In this document: piece after piece, positions 54,637 to 63,149 of the stretch
Numbering within the stretch: position 1 is the stretch's first letter
Layout of the letters: every line of letters starts with the position of its first letter
NCBI RefSeq assembly: GCF_001311825.1
Contig: NZ_BBCB01000007.1
Span: forward strand, 1 to 64,000
Reading direction: 5' to 3'
Origin: Salidesulfovibrio brasiliensis JCM 12178
GTDB taxonomy: Bacteria > Desulfobacterota > Desulfovibrionia > Desulfovibrionales > Desulfovibrionaceae
Length of the DNA stretch: 64,000 nt
The notes under the pieces: generated by a model
The model's input: only the letters and a program-made list of their open reading frames with translations
What the model was told of the DNA's origin: nothing
Databases searched by the model: none
Made by a program: the position numbers and the translations under genes

Positions 54637-55506
54637 ATGAACGAACTGCACCTACAGGAATCCATCCGAAAAGCCGTTACCGAGGCCCCGGGCGCGTCCC
54701 TTCTGTCGGGAACAAGCATTCAGGCCCGTAACTTCACCTCGCGCATCGGCTCCGGGCGGGGCATTGCTCCCGCGTTTTTCCGGAAGACCAGCCTGCTGGA
54801 GGACATGTACGCCCTCTGTGACCCGGCTGTCGAACCGGAAGGCGACCTGTTCCTCAACATGGTGCTCAAGTATTTCCACGCATACGTGCATGACGGTTCC
54901 CATGTGGAGCGCGTCGCCTTTGGGGACATCGCGATTCTGTTGGAAGGATTTGCCCGTCACCAGAGCCTGAACGAGCCGGGTGACGACGCCGAGGTCATGA
55001 ACCGGATGCGGAACTGGTCCGGCGCGCTGCGCTGTCTTGCCGACGTGCCTCGCGCGGCCTACATCGCCGGGAAAGTTGCCAGCGCCAAGCTGCCCGACGA
55101 TCACCGCGACCGCCGCCCGCATTTGGGGATGGACATCGGCGCGGCTTCCGGACTGCTTGTGCTCGCCCTCTGGGTGCAGGCTCACCGAAACGGCTTCACC
55201 TACGCCATCCCGTGCGGCTTTCTGACCGATCCCATCGCAGGAGAGCGCACCACCGATCTTTTGCGCCTGCTGGACGCCGGAACCATCATCCCGGCCGATC
55301 CGGCCCGGAGCGGTTCCTATGCCTCCATCTACGGCCTGAAAGTGGATTTCGTGGCCAACGAGACGCTGGCCCTTTTGCAGGGCAACATCGATCGCAGACG
55401 CTGTTTTGCGCGATACGAGGCGTTGTTTCAGGCTGCCGGGGACAAACTCGACGGCACGGTGTTTCTGCCTGAAGGGTGGTGGCCCACTGCTGCGGGGAGA
55501 ACATGA
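54637..55506 (+). CDS. Uncharacterised protein, 289 residues
   Basis: Starts ATG 54637 after GAAGCGAGAG. The product is soluble, without signal peptide or membrane helix. Visible segments: an N-terminal SGTSIQARNFTSRIGSGRGI, a helical middle, LGMDIGAASGLLVLALWVQA (about residues 163-182), which recalls a methyltransferase-like Gly-rich loop (DIGxxxG), then LTDPIAGERTTDLLRLLDAG and a YGLKVDFVAN strand near the end. The Gly loop is suggestive only; I do not recognise the family. It overlaps a 45-residue gene by 4 bases. The two are flanked by the tRNA operon and a converging oxidoreductase gene. Confidence 0.75.
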   Translation: MNELHLQESIRKAVTEAPGASLLSGTSIQARNFTSRIGSGRGIAPAFFRKTSLLEDMYALCDPAVEPEGDLFLNMVLKYFHAYVHDGSHVERVAFGDIAILLEGFARHQSLNEPGDDAEVMNRMRNWSGALRCLADVPRAAYIAGKVASAKLPDDHRDRRPHLGMDIGAASGLLVLALWVQAHRNGFTYAIPCGFLTDPIAGERTTDLLRLLDAGTIIPADPARSGSYASIYGLKVDFVANETLALLQGNIDRRRCFARYEALFQAAGDKLDGTVFLPEGWWPTAAGRT

Positions 55507-55640
55507 GTGCGCTCCTGAGCACCGACAACCGCTTTCAGCCGCCCATGGGCTACGACGACGCCAGTTTTCTTCCGCAGGGGCTCATTCTGGACGGGGAAGT
55601 GCTGCCGGCCCACAAGCTGGGTGAACCGGCAGGCTCCTGA
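55503..55640 (+). CDS. Small protein, 45 residues, coupled to preceding gene
   Basis: The ATG at 55503 overlaps the stop of the preceding gene (ATGA), and the frame closes with TGA at 55640. The product is proline- and leucine-rich (STDNRFQPPMGYDDASFLPQ, then GLILDGEVLPAHKLGEPAGS), acidic and without cysteine. The adjacent oxidoreductase gene ends at 55641 on the other strand. Support is the overlap and normal codon use. Confidence 0.55.
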   Translation: MSALLSTDNRFQPPMGYDDASFLPQGLILDGEVLPAHKLGEPAGS

Positions 55641-56978
55641 TCAGACCATGTATTGTATGTAGTAGCCGCTCGTGGGGTAGGTCCACGGCGTTTCCTTGAG
55701 TTCTTTTACGGGAATGCGGTGCCTGATGGCCAGCGCGAAGAGGTTCGCGATTTCTTCGGCGTGATGGCCCATGATATGCGCCCCCAACACAATCTCCCGC
55801 TTTTTGTCCACGATGACCCGGCTCCTGCCGTGCGTCTCTCCCAGCCGTTTCCATGAAAACGAGTCCGCGAGATCAAGCTCTGCAATGCGGATGTCGTAGC
55901 CCTGTTCACGGGCCTCGGACTCCAGCATGCCCACGCGCGCCAGCGGCGGCATGGAGTAGCAGGCGCTCGGAATGCCCGTGTAGTCTGCTGCTGCCGAGTC
56001 GTCGCCCTGCATTGCGGCCACGGCTGCCCGAGCCTCAAGCACGGCGGTGGGCGTCAGCCCGTACGGCGTGTCGGCCACATCTCCGATGGCGTATATGTTC
56101 GCATTGCTGACGCTCTGCATCTTCTCGTTCACGGCGATACCGTTTTTGCCCAAGCGCACGTTTGCGGCCTCAAGGTTCAGGTGCCCGATGGCAGGGACTC
56201 TGCCGGAACAGTTGATGACCGCGTCCGCGATGATTTCCGGGTCTTCGCCCTTGTTCATGACCGCGTAGGCCGGGCCGCGCTGTTCCACGGACGTGATCGG
56301 TGCGTTGAAGTGGATGGTGATGCCTTCGCTGCGCGAGGCGTCCACCAGTTCCTCCACCAGTTGTTTGTCGAAGTCGCGAAGAGCGCGGTCGCCGCGTAGC
56401 AGCATGGTGACGCTGGAGCCGCAGCGGGCGGCAATGTGGGCAAATTCCATGGCGATGAAGCCGCCGCCGATGAATACGAGGTTCCGCGGCAGTTCCTTGA
56501 GGTCGAGGAAGTCGTCGCTGTCCAGCAGGAATCCTGTGCCCGGTATGTCCAGCTCGTGCGGGATACATCCGGTGCAGATGCAGATATTCTCCGCCGTGTA
56601 GGTCTCGCCGTCAGCCTCGACAGTGTTCGGCCCGGTCAGGGTGGCGGTGGTCTCTATCAGCTCGATGCCGAGGTCACGGTAGTGGGCCGCAGCCTTTTCC
56701 GGAACGGGTTCCACGAAGGAGTCCTTGAATCGGGCCATCTCCTTCCAGTCTGCGCTGATGTTACCGCGCACGCCCTTGTTCTTGAGGTGCGTGGCGGCAT
56801 GGACGGCTTCCGGGGCGCTGAGAAGTGCTTTTTTGGGATTGCAGCCCCTGAGGGGGCAGACCCCGCCCACACCGTTGTGCTCGAACATGACCACGCGCTT
56901 TCCGGCTTCGGCCATGGGGGCTGCGACGCCGCCGCCCGCAGGCCCGGCGCCGATGACGATGAGATCGTAGTGTTTCAT
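55641..56978 (-). CDS. FAD-dependent pyridine nucleotide-disulfide oxidoreductase
   Basis: A 445-residue flavoprotein. The FAD site is LIVIGAGPAGGGVAAPMAEA (residues 5-24), the redox disulfide is GGVCPLRGCNPKK (two Cys, C-x4-C, about residues 39-51), the NAD(P) site is RNLVFIGGGFIAMEFAHIAA (about 164-183), and YAIGDVADTP binds FAD. The dimer domain ends TPWTYPTSGYYIQYMV; the HPTxSE histidine/glutamate pair of lipoyl dehydrogenase and glutathione reductase is replaced by YPTSG, as in many relatives with unknown acceptor. It is probably a thiol-disulfide reductase with NADH or NADPH. It is monocistronic. Confidence 0.87.
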   Translation of the reverse strand: MKHYDLIVIGAGPAGGGVAAPMAEAGKRVVMFEHNGVGGVCPLRGCNPKKALLSAPEAVHAATHLKNKGVRGNISADWKEMARFKDSFVEPVPEKAAAHYRDLGIELIETTATLTGPNTVEADGETYTAENICICTGCIPHELDIPGTGFLLDSDDFLDLKELPRNLVFIGGGFIAMEFAHIAARCGSSVTMLLRGDRALRDFDKQLVEELVDASRSEGITIHFNAPITSVEQRGPAYAVMNKGEDPEIIADAVINCSGRVPAIGHLNLEAANVRLGKNGIAVNEKMQSVSNANIYAIGDVADTPYGLTPTAVLEARAAVAAMQGDDSAAADYTGIPSACYSMPPLARVGMLESEAREQGYDIRIAELDLADSFSWKRLGETHGRSRVIVDKKREIVLGAHIMGHHAEEIANLFALAIRHRIPVKELKETPWTYPTSGYYIQYMV

Positions 56979-57068
56979 GCGTTCAGTCCTGTCCTTGTTT
57001 TCGGTTTTCCCGCAATGCTACAGCATGTGTCGGGTTTTGTCAGTGGTGGGCCGCAGAAATCGTAAGGC

Positions 57069-57935
57069 CTAGCCGAAGATCGCCAGCATGGCTGCGCCCC
57101 CTGCCATGAACACCGCGCCAATGAGTCTGAGAAGGATGTTCCCTTCCTTGAGCCAGCGCCAGCCGATCAGCACGGAGAAAAGGCCGTTCAGCCGTTTGAC
57201 GGCCACCATGTAAGCCGCGACGGTCAGCGAGATGGCCGTCATGTGGCAGAGCAGTTCCGTGAAGCCGAGGAGTCCAGCGACCAGCGCGGGTTTCGGCTTG
57301 GTGAAGAGCTTTGCAGGGGTGAGCCTTCCTGTGAGTCCGGCGAACGTGACCATGACCACGGCGGTTGCAATCCAGAAAGCGGCTGCGGCAAAGGTCGGCG
57401 TGGAGAGCAGGATGAGCTTTTTGCCCAGAACCGCGCCGAGGCCGTAGAGCGTGGCGGCGGCCAGCATGTACCGGGTGCCCGGCTCGGTCAGTATCGCTCT
57501 GAACGGGTCGAGCCACGAGCGCGTGGACGGAGAGAGGTTCATGATGTAGCCGCCGATGACGATGGCGAAGATGCCTGCCGCGCCGCGTGGCGGAACCACC
57601 TCGCCCAGCACCAGAAATCCTGTCAGGATGACCAGAGCCGGGGTGAAGGTCAGAAACGGCATGGTCAGGGAAATGGGCGAGCGGAGGATGGCCTCGGACT
57701 GGCAGCGAAAGGCCACGGCAATGAGCGGCGCGAGCATTGCCAGGACACCCCAGAATCCGGGGGCGAGGTCGGGTATGCCGGTCAGAACCACGGTCGCGGC
57801 AAAGAAGGGCGAGCCCCATACGAAAGGGATTGCGCTCATTTCCCATGAGTTGAGATGGGAGAAATGGCGCTTGAGCACTGCGGCTTCCAGCGCGGTGGCG
57901 AATGCGGACCAGAGCGAGAGGATGAACCAGAGCAT
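57069..57935 (-). CDS. EamA/DMT family transporter
   Basis: A 288-residue protein with ten hydrophobic segments in two EamA repeats. The start MLWFILSLWSAFATALEAAV (ATG 57935) is preferred because it begins inside the first helix as in the family; a TTG-started longer reading (57974) is possible. SPISLTMPFLTFTPALVILT is the first repeat's core and VAAYMVAVKRLNGLFSVLIG the second's. It should move a small metabolite across the inner membrane. The substrate is unknown. It faces psd divergently. Confidence 0.85.
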   Translation of the reverse strand: MLWFILSLWSAFATALEAAVLKRHFSHLNSWEMSAIPFVWGSPFFAATVVLTGIPDLAPGFWGVLAMLAPLIAVAFRCQSEAILRSPISLTMPFLTFTPALVILTGFLVLGEVVPPRGAAGIFAIVIGGYIMNLSPSTRSWLDPFRAILTEPGTRYMLAAATLYGLGAVLGKKLILLSTPTFAAAAFWIATAVVMVTFAGLTGRLTPAKLFTKPKPALVAGLLGFTELLCHMTAISLTVAAYMVAVKRLNGLFSVLIGWRWLKEGNILLRLIGAVFMAGGAAMLAIFG

Positions 57936-58084
57936 GTCAGGAGTCGGCTTGCGGGTTGTTGATGTACATTCCAACCTTGTACTCCCGACGGTGTGTTATG
58001 TAAAAACGAAAGAGGGCGGGCAGCTTGACCGGCCTGCCGCATGAGGGTATCACGGCGCCAAGAGAGAAAAAGAGGTACATAATA

Positions 58085-58732
58085 ATGCGTGAATCCACCG
58101 TGGGCGTTGTCCGTGAAGGCATGCCCTACATCATCATAGCCGCGTTCGTGACGCTTGTTTTCGCTGTTCTTGAATGGGAACTGCTTGCCCTCGTGACGCT
58201 TGGCCTGACCCTGTTCATCGCCCACTTCTTCCGTGATCCAGAGCGGGTGCCGCCCGAAGACGTGGACGCGGCCGTATCCCCTGCGGACGGCAAGGTCTGC
58301 AAGATTGCCCGCGAGACCGACCCCATCACCGGCGAGGAGCGTCAGGTCATTTGCGTGTTCATGAACGTTTTCAACGTACACGTGAACCGCATGCCCGTCT
58401 CCGGCAAGGTGGACGTCATCCGCTACATCCCCGGAAAATTCTTCAACGCCTCGCTCGACAAGGCCAGCAAGGACAACGAGCGTTGCGCCATGACCGTGGT
58501 GGGCAAGGGCAACCAGCGCTTCACCATGGTGCAGATCGCCGGACTCATCGCCCGCCGCATTGTCTGCTGGGCGGAAGTGGGGGACAAGCTCAAGCGCGCG
58601 GACCGCTTCGGTCTGATCAAGTTCGGTTCGCGAGTTGACCTTTACGTTCCTGATAGTTATGTTCCCCTTGTGAGCGTGGGCGACAAGGTCGTGGCGGGAG
58701 AGACCCCGCTGGCCGGTAAACGCCCCGCATAA
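58085..58732 (+). CDS. psd: Phosphatidylserine decarboxylase
   Basis: A 215-residue short-form PSD. It has two N-terminal hydrophobic segments (residues about 14-45), VSPADGKVCKIARETD, FMNVFNVHVNRMPVSGKVDV and the pyruvoyl-forming cleavage site in LIKFGSRVDLYVP (G-S). The enzyme makes phosphatidylethanolamine from phosphatidylserine at the inner membrane. It starts at ATG 58085 and is followed 16 bases later by pssA, the preceding enzyme in the pathway. Confidence 0.92.
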   Translation: MRESTVGVVREGMPYIIIAAFVTLVFAVLEWELLALVTLGLTLFIAHFFRDPERVPPEDVDAAVSPADGKVCKIARETDPITGEERQVICVFMNVFNVHVNRMPVSGKVDVIRYIPGKFFNASLDKASKDNERCAMTVVGKGNQRFTMVQIAGLIARRIVCWAEVGDKLKRADRFGLIKFGSRVDLYVPDSYVPLVSVGDKVVAGETPLAGKRPA

Positions 58733-58748
58733 ACCAAAGGCGAGGACC

Positions 58749-59519
58749 ATGGCCGGGGAAAAGAAACTGCCGCGCCACAAGAGCGTGTACATCCTGCCCA
58801 ACATGTTGACCGTGACGAGCCTGTTCATCGGGTTCCTCGGCATCACGTTGGCCATCAAGGGCAACTTCGAGGCGTGCGCCCTGTGCATCCTCGCGAGCTG
58901 TGTCTTTGACGGCCTTGACGGAAAGGTTGCGCGTCTCACCGGCACCACGAGCGAGTTCGGCGTCCAGCTCGACTCGCTGGCAGACCTCGTCGCCTTTGGC
59001 GTCACCCCCGCCCTCATGGTCTACCTCTGGGAACTCCAGCAGTTCGGCCGCCTCGGCCTTGTTGCCGGTTTCCTCATGATTACCTGCGGCGCGCTCCGGC
59101 TCGCCCGCTTCAACGTGCAGACCAAAAGCACGTCGAAGAAATTCTTCGTGGGCCTGCCCATTCCTGCGGCGGCCTGCACGCTGGCCACCATGGTGCTCTT
59201 TGCCACCTATCTCCCCGAGTGGGTCCGCACCGAGATTCTCCCCATGGCCGTCCTTGTCATGGTGTACGTGGTGTCCATTTTCATGGTCAGCACCATCCGC
59301 TTCTACTCCTTCAAGGAGTTCGGTTTCCTCAAGGCGCATCGTTTCAGCGCCATGGTCACCGCCATCCTGCTGTTCGCGCTGATAGCCTCCAAGCCGAAGC
59401 TTCTCGGCTTCGTCATTTTCCTCGGCTACATCGTGTCCGGCCCTGTCTACACGCTGTTCTTCCTGTCCCGCAGGAGCAGCCGCCTACTAGGCGATTCCTC
59501 TTCCAACGAACTATCGTAG
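58749..59519 (+). CDS. pssA: CDP-diacylglycerol-serine O-phosphatidyltransferase
   Basis: A 256-residue membrane protein with about seven segments. The CDP-alcohol phosphotransferase motif is complete: DGLDGKVAR, then eight residues, G-VQL-D-SLA-D (residues about 57-85). It makes phosphatidylserine from CDP-diacylglycerol and serine. Its stop lies about 320 bases before leuA. Confidence 0.92.
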   Translation: MAGEKKLPRHKSVYILPNMLTVTSLFIGFLGITLAIKGNFEACALCILASCVFDGLDGKVARLTGTTSEFGVQLDSLADLVAFGVTPALMVYLWELQQFGRLGLVAGFLMITCGALRLARFNVQTKSTSKKFFVGLPIPAAACTLATMVLFATYLPEWVRTEILPMAVLVMVYVVSIFMVSTIRFYSFKEFGFLKAHRFSAMVTAILLFALIASKPKLLGFVIFLGYIVSGPVYTLFFLSRRSSRLLGDSSSNELS

Positions 59520-59840
59520 TTCGGCCAGTCCCGTTCATCATTCATACGTGATTTCCCGGGGCGTTGCGCAGCCGGATACGTGAGCGTTCGCACTCAACGT
59601 ATACCGCTGTTCAACGGCTCGTACTTTTGCAGCCAAACCATAGGGCACACGCCCGGAGAGAACCATGAAGACTCGTGAAACGCATTGTTTCGGACTCCTC
59701 GTCGGTATTGTTCAGCCTCCCTGCGGTCATCGACTACGGCACGGCACCAAGGTGTAACGTGCCCGGCGGGCGGCATTTCCGTTGCCTGCCGCCAGTGAAA
59801 TCGATACCGTAAACAATCGGGAAAATACCCGGAGGAAATT
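59520..59840 (+). promoter_or_regulatory. Leader region of leuA with leader ORF and hairpins
   Basis: A 321-base gene-free stretch. It holds a small ORF (59665-59757, 30 codons) with a proper GGAGAG site; the peptide contains FGLLVGIV. The stop lies inside a hairpin: GGCACG (59738-59743) pairs with CGTGCC (59758-59763), enclosing CACC-AA-GGTG. A second GC-rich hairpin follows (59765-59775 with 59783-59793). AAGGTGTAACGTG (59749-59761) resembles a T-box AAGGTGGTACCGCG, but lacks one G of the UGGN. A leader-peptide attenuator or a Leu T-box are the two plausible readings; neither is proven. Confidence 0.4.
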
Positions 59841-61378
59841 ATGTCCGACAAAGTAATGATTTTTGACACCACGCTTCGTGACGGTGAGCAGTCTCCCGGC
59901 GCAACCATGAACATTGACGAGAAGATTCGCATGGCCCGCCAGCTCGAAACGCTCGGCGTGGACATCATTGAGGCCGGATTCCCCATCGCCAGCAAGGGCG
60001 ACTTTGAATCGGTCCGCGCCATCTCCGAGGCGGTAAGCGATATTCAGGTCGCCGGGCTCTGCAGGTCCGTCACCAAGGACATCGACCGCTGCTGGGAAGC
60101 CGTGAAGGACTCCCCCGAGCCGCGCATTCACACCTTCCTCGCCACCAGCCCCATTCACATGGAATACAAGCTCGGCAAGACGCCGGATCAGGTCGTGGAG
60201 ATGACCGAGGCCGCCGTGAGCCACGCCGCAAAGTATACGAGCAACGTGGAGTTCTCTGCCGAGGACGCATCCCGCTCCGAGTGGGACTTCCTCGTCAGGG
60301 TGTTCAACACCGCCATCAAGGCCGGTGCCCGCACCCTCAACGTGCCGGATACCGTGGGTTACACCCAGCCGCATGAATTCCATGATCTCATCCGCTACCT
60401 CATGGAAAAGCTCGACATGAAGGATGACACCGTCATCTCCGTGCATTGCCACAACGACCTCGGCCTTGCCGTAGCCAACAGCCTCGCGGCCATCCGGGCC
60501 GGGGCCCGGCAGGTGGAATGCACCGTCTCCGGCATCGGCGAGCGCGCGGGCAACGCCGCCCTTGAAGAAGTGGTCATGGGGCTCAACACCCGCAAGGACC
60601 TCTACGACATCGAAACCGGCATCGTCACCGAGCAGCTCTATCCGTCCTGCCGCCGCCTTTCGCAGATCATCGGCCAGCCCATCCCGCCGTACAAGGCCAT
60701 CGTGGGTACCAACGCCTTTGCGCACGAATCCGGCGTTCATCAGGACGGCGTCATCAAGAACCGTCAGACCTATGAGATCATGACACCTGCCTCCATCGGA
60801 AGGCACGGCACCGACATTGTCATCGGCAAGCACTCCGGTTCCCACGCCATCAAGCGTAAGGTCGAGGAACTCGGGTACACGCTCGACGACGAGCAGGTCG
60901 GCGCCATGTTCGACGCGGTGAAGGAGCTCGCCGACAAGAAGGAACAGATTTACGACGAGGACGTGGAAGCCTCGTGCTCGAAAAGGTTTACCGTCGCCGC
61001 GACAAGTTCCGCCTCAAGGACATGAGCGTCTTCTCCGGCACTGGAGAAGTCCCGCCGCACGCGGCTGTCATCATGGAGTTCGGCGACGAGGACGGTGAAG
61101 TGGAAATCCGCAAGACCACCCAGTTCGGGCGCGGCACCATTGACGCGGTCTTCACCTCCATCTACGAGTTGATCGGATACAAGGCCACGCTCGAAAGTTA
61201 CGCTGTCAACGCGGTCACCTCGGGCACGGACGCTCTGGCCGGTGTTGCCGTGCGAATCTCGCACGACGGCATCAAGGCCGTGGGGCGCTCCAACGACGAG
61301 GACGTCGTGCGCGCCTCCGCGCTCGCCATCGTCAACGCCTTGAACCGCATGGAAATAACCAGAGAGGAGAGAAAGTAA
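59841..61378 (+). CDS. leuA: 2-isopropylmalate synthase, frameshifted
   Basis: LeuA condenses acetyl-CoA with 3-methyl-2-oxobutanoate, the first step of leucine synthesis. The catalytic barrel starts [20 protein letters not shown] (metal and substrate site), with [20 protein letters not shown] and [20 protein letters not shown]. The frame is intact to DVEA; then one C is missing at about 60969. Restoring it gives [19 protein letters not shown] and the C-terminal LeuA dimer domain, which ends at 61378 with the leucine-binding fold ([20 protein letters not shown]). Full length is 512 residues. The leuC gene begins at the next base. Confidence 0.93.
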
Positions 61379-62638
61379 ATGGCTCATACCCTGGCAGAAA
61401 AAATATTGCAGAACCATACCGACGAGAAAATCGCCGGACCGGGGCAGATCGTCCAGTGCCGGGTGAGCGGGGTGCTGGCGAACGACATCACTGCGCCGCT
61501 TGCGATCAAGGCCTTCAAGGAAATGGGTGCTGATAAGGTGTTCGACAAGGACCGCGTGTTCCTTGTCTGCGATCATTTCACCCCGAACCGGGACATCGAC
61601 TCTGCCGAGCAGGTCAAGACGGTCCGTGAGTTCGCCCACGCCATGGGCGTGACGCACTACTACGAGTGCGGCGAGGTCGGCGTGGAACACGCGCTGCTGC
61701 CGGAAAAGGGTCTTGTCGGCCCCGGCGATATCGTTGTGGGCGCGGACTCGCACACCTGCACCTACGGCGGGCTGGGCGCGTTCGCCACCGGCATGGGCTC
61801 CACCGACATCGGCGCGGCCATGGCCCTTGGCGAAACGTGGTTCAAGGTCCCGCCGACCATACGCGTGGAAGTTACCGGCAAATGTGGCAAGTACGTGGGT
61901 GCCAAGGACATCATGCTCAACCTGATCGGCCGCATCGGCGTTGCCGGGGCGCTGTACAAGGCGCTGGAATTCGCGGGTCAGGCGATCAGCGACCTGACCG
62001 TGGAAGGGCGCATGACCATCGCCAACATGGCCATCGAGGCCGGCGGCAAGGTCGGGCTCTTCGCCGCAGACGGCAAGACCCTCGAATACGCAGTGGAAGC
62101 GGGCCGCAAGAATGCCCAGATGATCGCTCCGGACCCGGGCGCGACCTACGAGCGAACCGTGGACATCGATGTGGACGGCATGGAGCCGCAGGTGGCCTGC
62201 CCGCATCTGCCCGACAACGTCAAGCCCGTGGACGAGACCGCCGGTCTTCATATTCATCAGGCGGTCATCGGCTCCTGCACCAACGGCCGTATCGAGGACA
62301 TGCGCGAGGCCGCAGCCATCCTCAGGAACCGCAAGGTGGACAAGAACGTGCGCTGCATCATCCTGCCCGCCACGCCCAAGATCTGGCAGGAGTGCCTGAG
62401 CGAAGGGCTGATGGAAGTCTTCATGGACGCCGGATGCATCGTCGGTCCGCCGACCTGCGGACCGTGTCTCGGCGGTCACATGGGCATTCTGGCCGGGGGC
62501 GAGCGCGCCATCGCCACCACCAACCGCAACTTCAAGGGCCGCATGGGCAGCCTCGAAAGCGAGGTATTCCTGTCCAACCCGTCCGTTGCCGCTGCAAGCG
62601 CCATCGCGGGCGAAATCATCCACCCGGCCAAGCTGTAG
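61379..62638 (+). CDS. leuC: 3-isopropylmalate dehydratase large subunit
   Basis: A 419-residue aconitase-like subunit of the long-lived bacterial/archaeal LeuC type. Cluster ligands are in [13 protein letters not shown] and [13 protein letters not shown] (CxxC); [20 protein letters not shown] is the active-site stretch. It isomerises 2- to 3-isopropylmalate together with LeuD through a [4Fe-4S] cluster. The ATG is immediately after the leuA stop. Confidence 0.95.
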   Translation: MAHTLAEKILQNHTDEKIAGPGQIVQCRVSGVLANDITAPLAIKAFKEMGADKVFDKDRVFLVCDHFTPNRDIDSAEQVKTVREFAHAMGVTHYYECGEVGVEHALLPEKGLVGPGDIVVGADSHTCTYGGLGAFATGMGSTDIGAAMALGETWFKVPPTIRVEVTGKCGKYVGAKDIMLNLIGRIGVAGALYKALEFAGQAISDLTVEGRMTIANMAIEAGGKVGLFAADGKTLEYAVEAGRKNAQMIAPDPGATYERTVDIDVDGMEPQVACPHLPDNVKPVDETAGLHIHQAVIGSCTNGRIEDMREAAAILRNRKVDKNVRCIILPATPKIWQECLSEGLMEVFMDAGCIVGPPTCGPCLGGHMGILAGGERAIATTNRNFKGRMGSLESEVFLSNPSVAAASAIAGEIIHPAKL

Positions 62639-62648
62639 GAGGGAAACC

Positions 62649-63143
62649 ATGAAAGTTACCGGAACCGCCCACCGCGTGGGCGACCATATAGATACCGACG
62701 CCATCATCCCGGCCCGCTTCCTCGTCACCACCGACGCGGACGAGCTGGGCAGGAACTGCATGTCCGGCCTTGAGGAAGGCTGGGTGGACCGCGTGAAAGA
62801 GAACGACATCATCGTGGCCGGGGAGAACTTCGGCTGCGGCAGCTCCCGCGAGCACGCGCCCATCTCCATCCTCGGCGCGGGCATTCCCGTGGTCGTGGCC
62901 AAGAGCTTTGCCCGCATCTTCTACCGCAACGGCTTCAACAAGGGGCTGGTGCTGCTGGAAGTGGGCGACGACATCGACAAGCTCGGCGACGGGCAGGACA
63001 TCACCGTGGACACCGAAAAGGGCGAAATCACCAACAACGCCACCGGGGACGTGGTCAAGTGCGCTCCGGTGCCGCCTTTCATGCAGGGCATCCTCGACGC
63101 CGGGGGTCTCGTTGAATACGCACGCAAGAAACTCGCAGGATAG
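62649..63143 (+). CDS. leuD: 3-isopropylmalate dehydratase small subunit
   Basis: A 164-residue swivel-domain subunit: [39 protein letters not shown] and [18 protein letters not shown]. It starts at ATG 62649 behind AGGAGG, 10 bases after leuC, and forms the LeuCD enzyme. Confidence 0.95.
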   Translation: MKVTGTAHRVGDHIDTDAIIPARFLVTTDADELGRNCMSGLEEGWVDRVKENDIIVAGENFGCGSSREHAPISILGAGIPVVVAKSFARIFYRNGFNKGLVLLEVGDDIDKLGDGQDITVDTEKGEITNNATGDVVKCAPVPPFMQGILDAGGLVEYARKKLAG

Positions 63144-63149
63144 TGAATA

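Noticed and set aside
60950-62917. Minus-strand open frame of about 655 codons
   Set aside because: Antisense of leuA and leuC.
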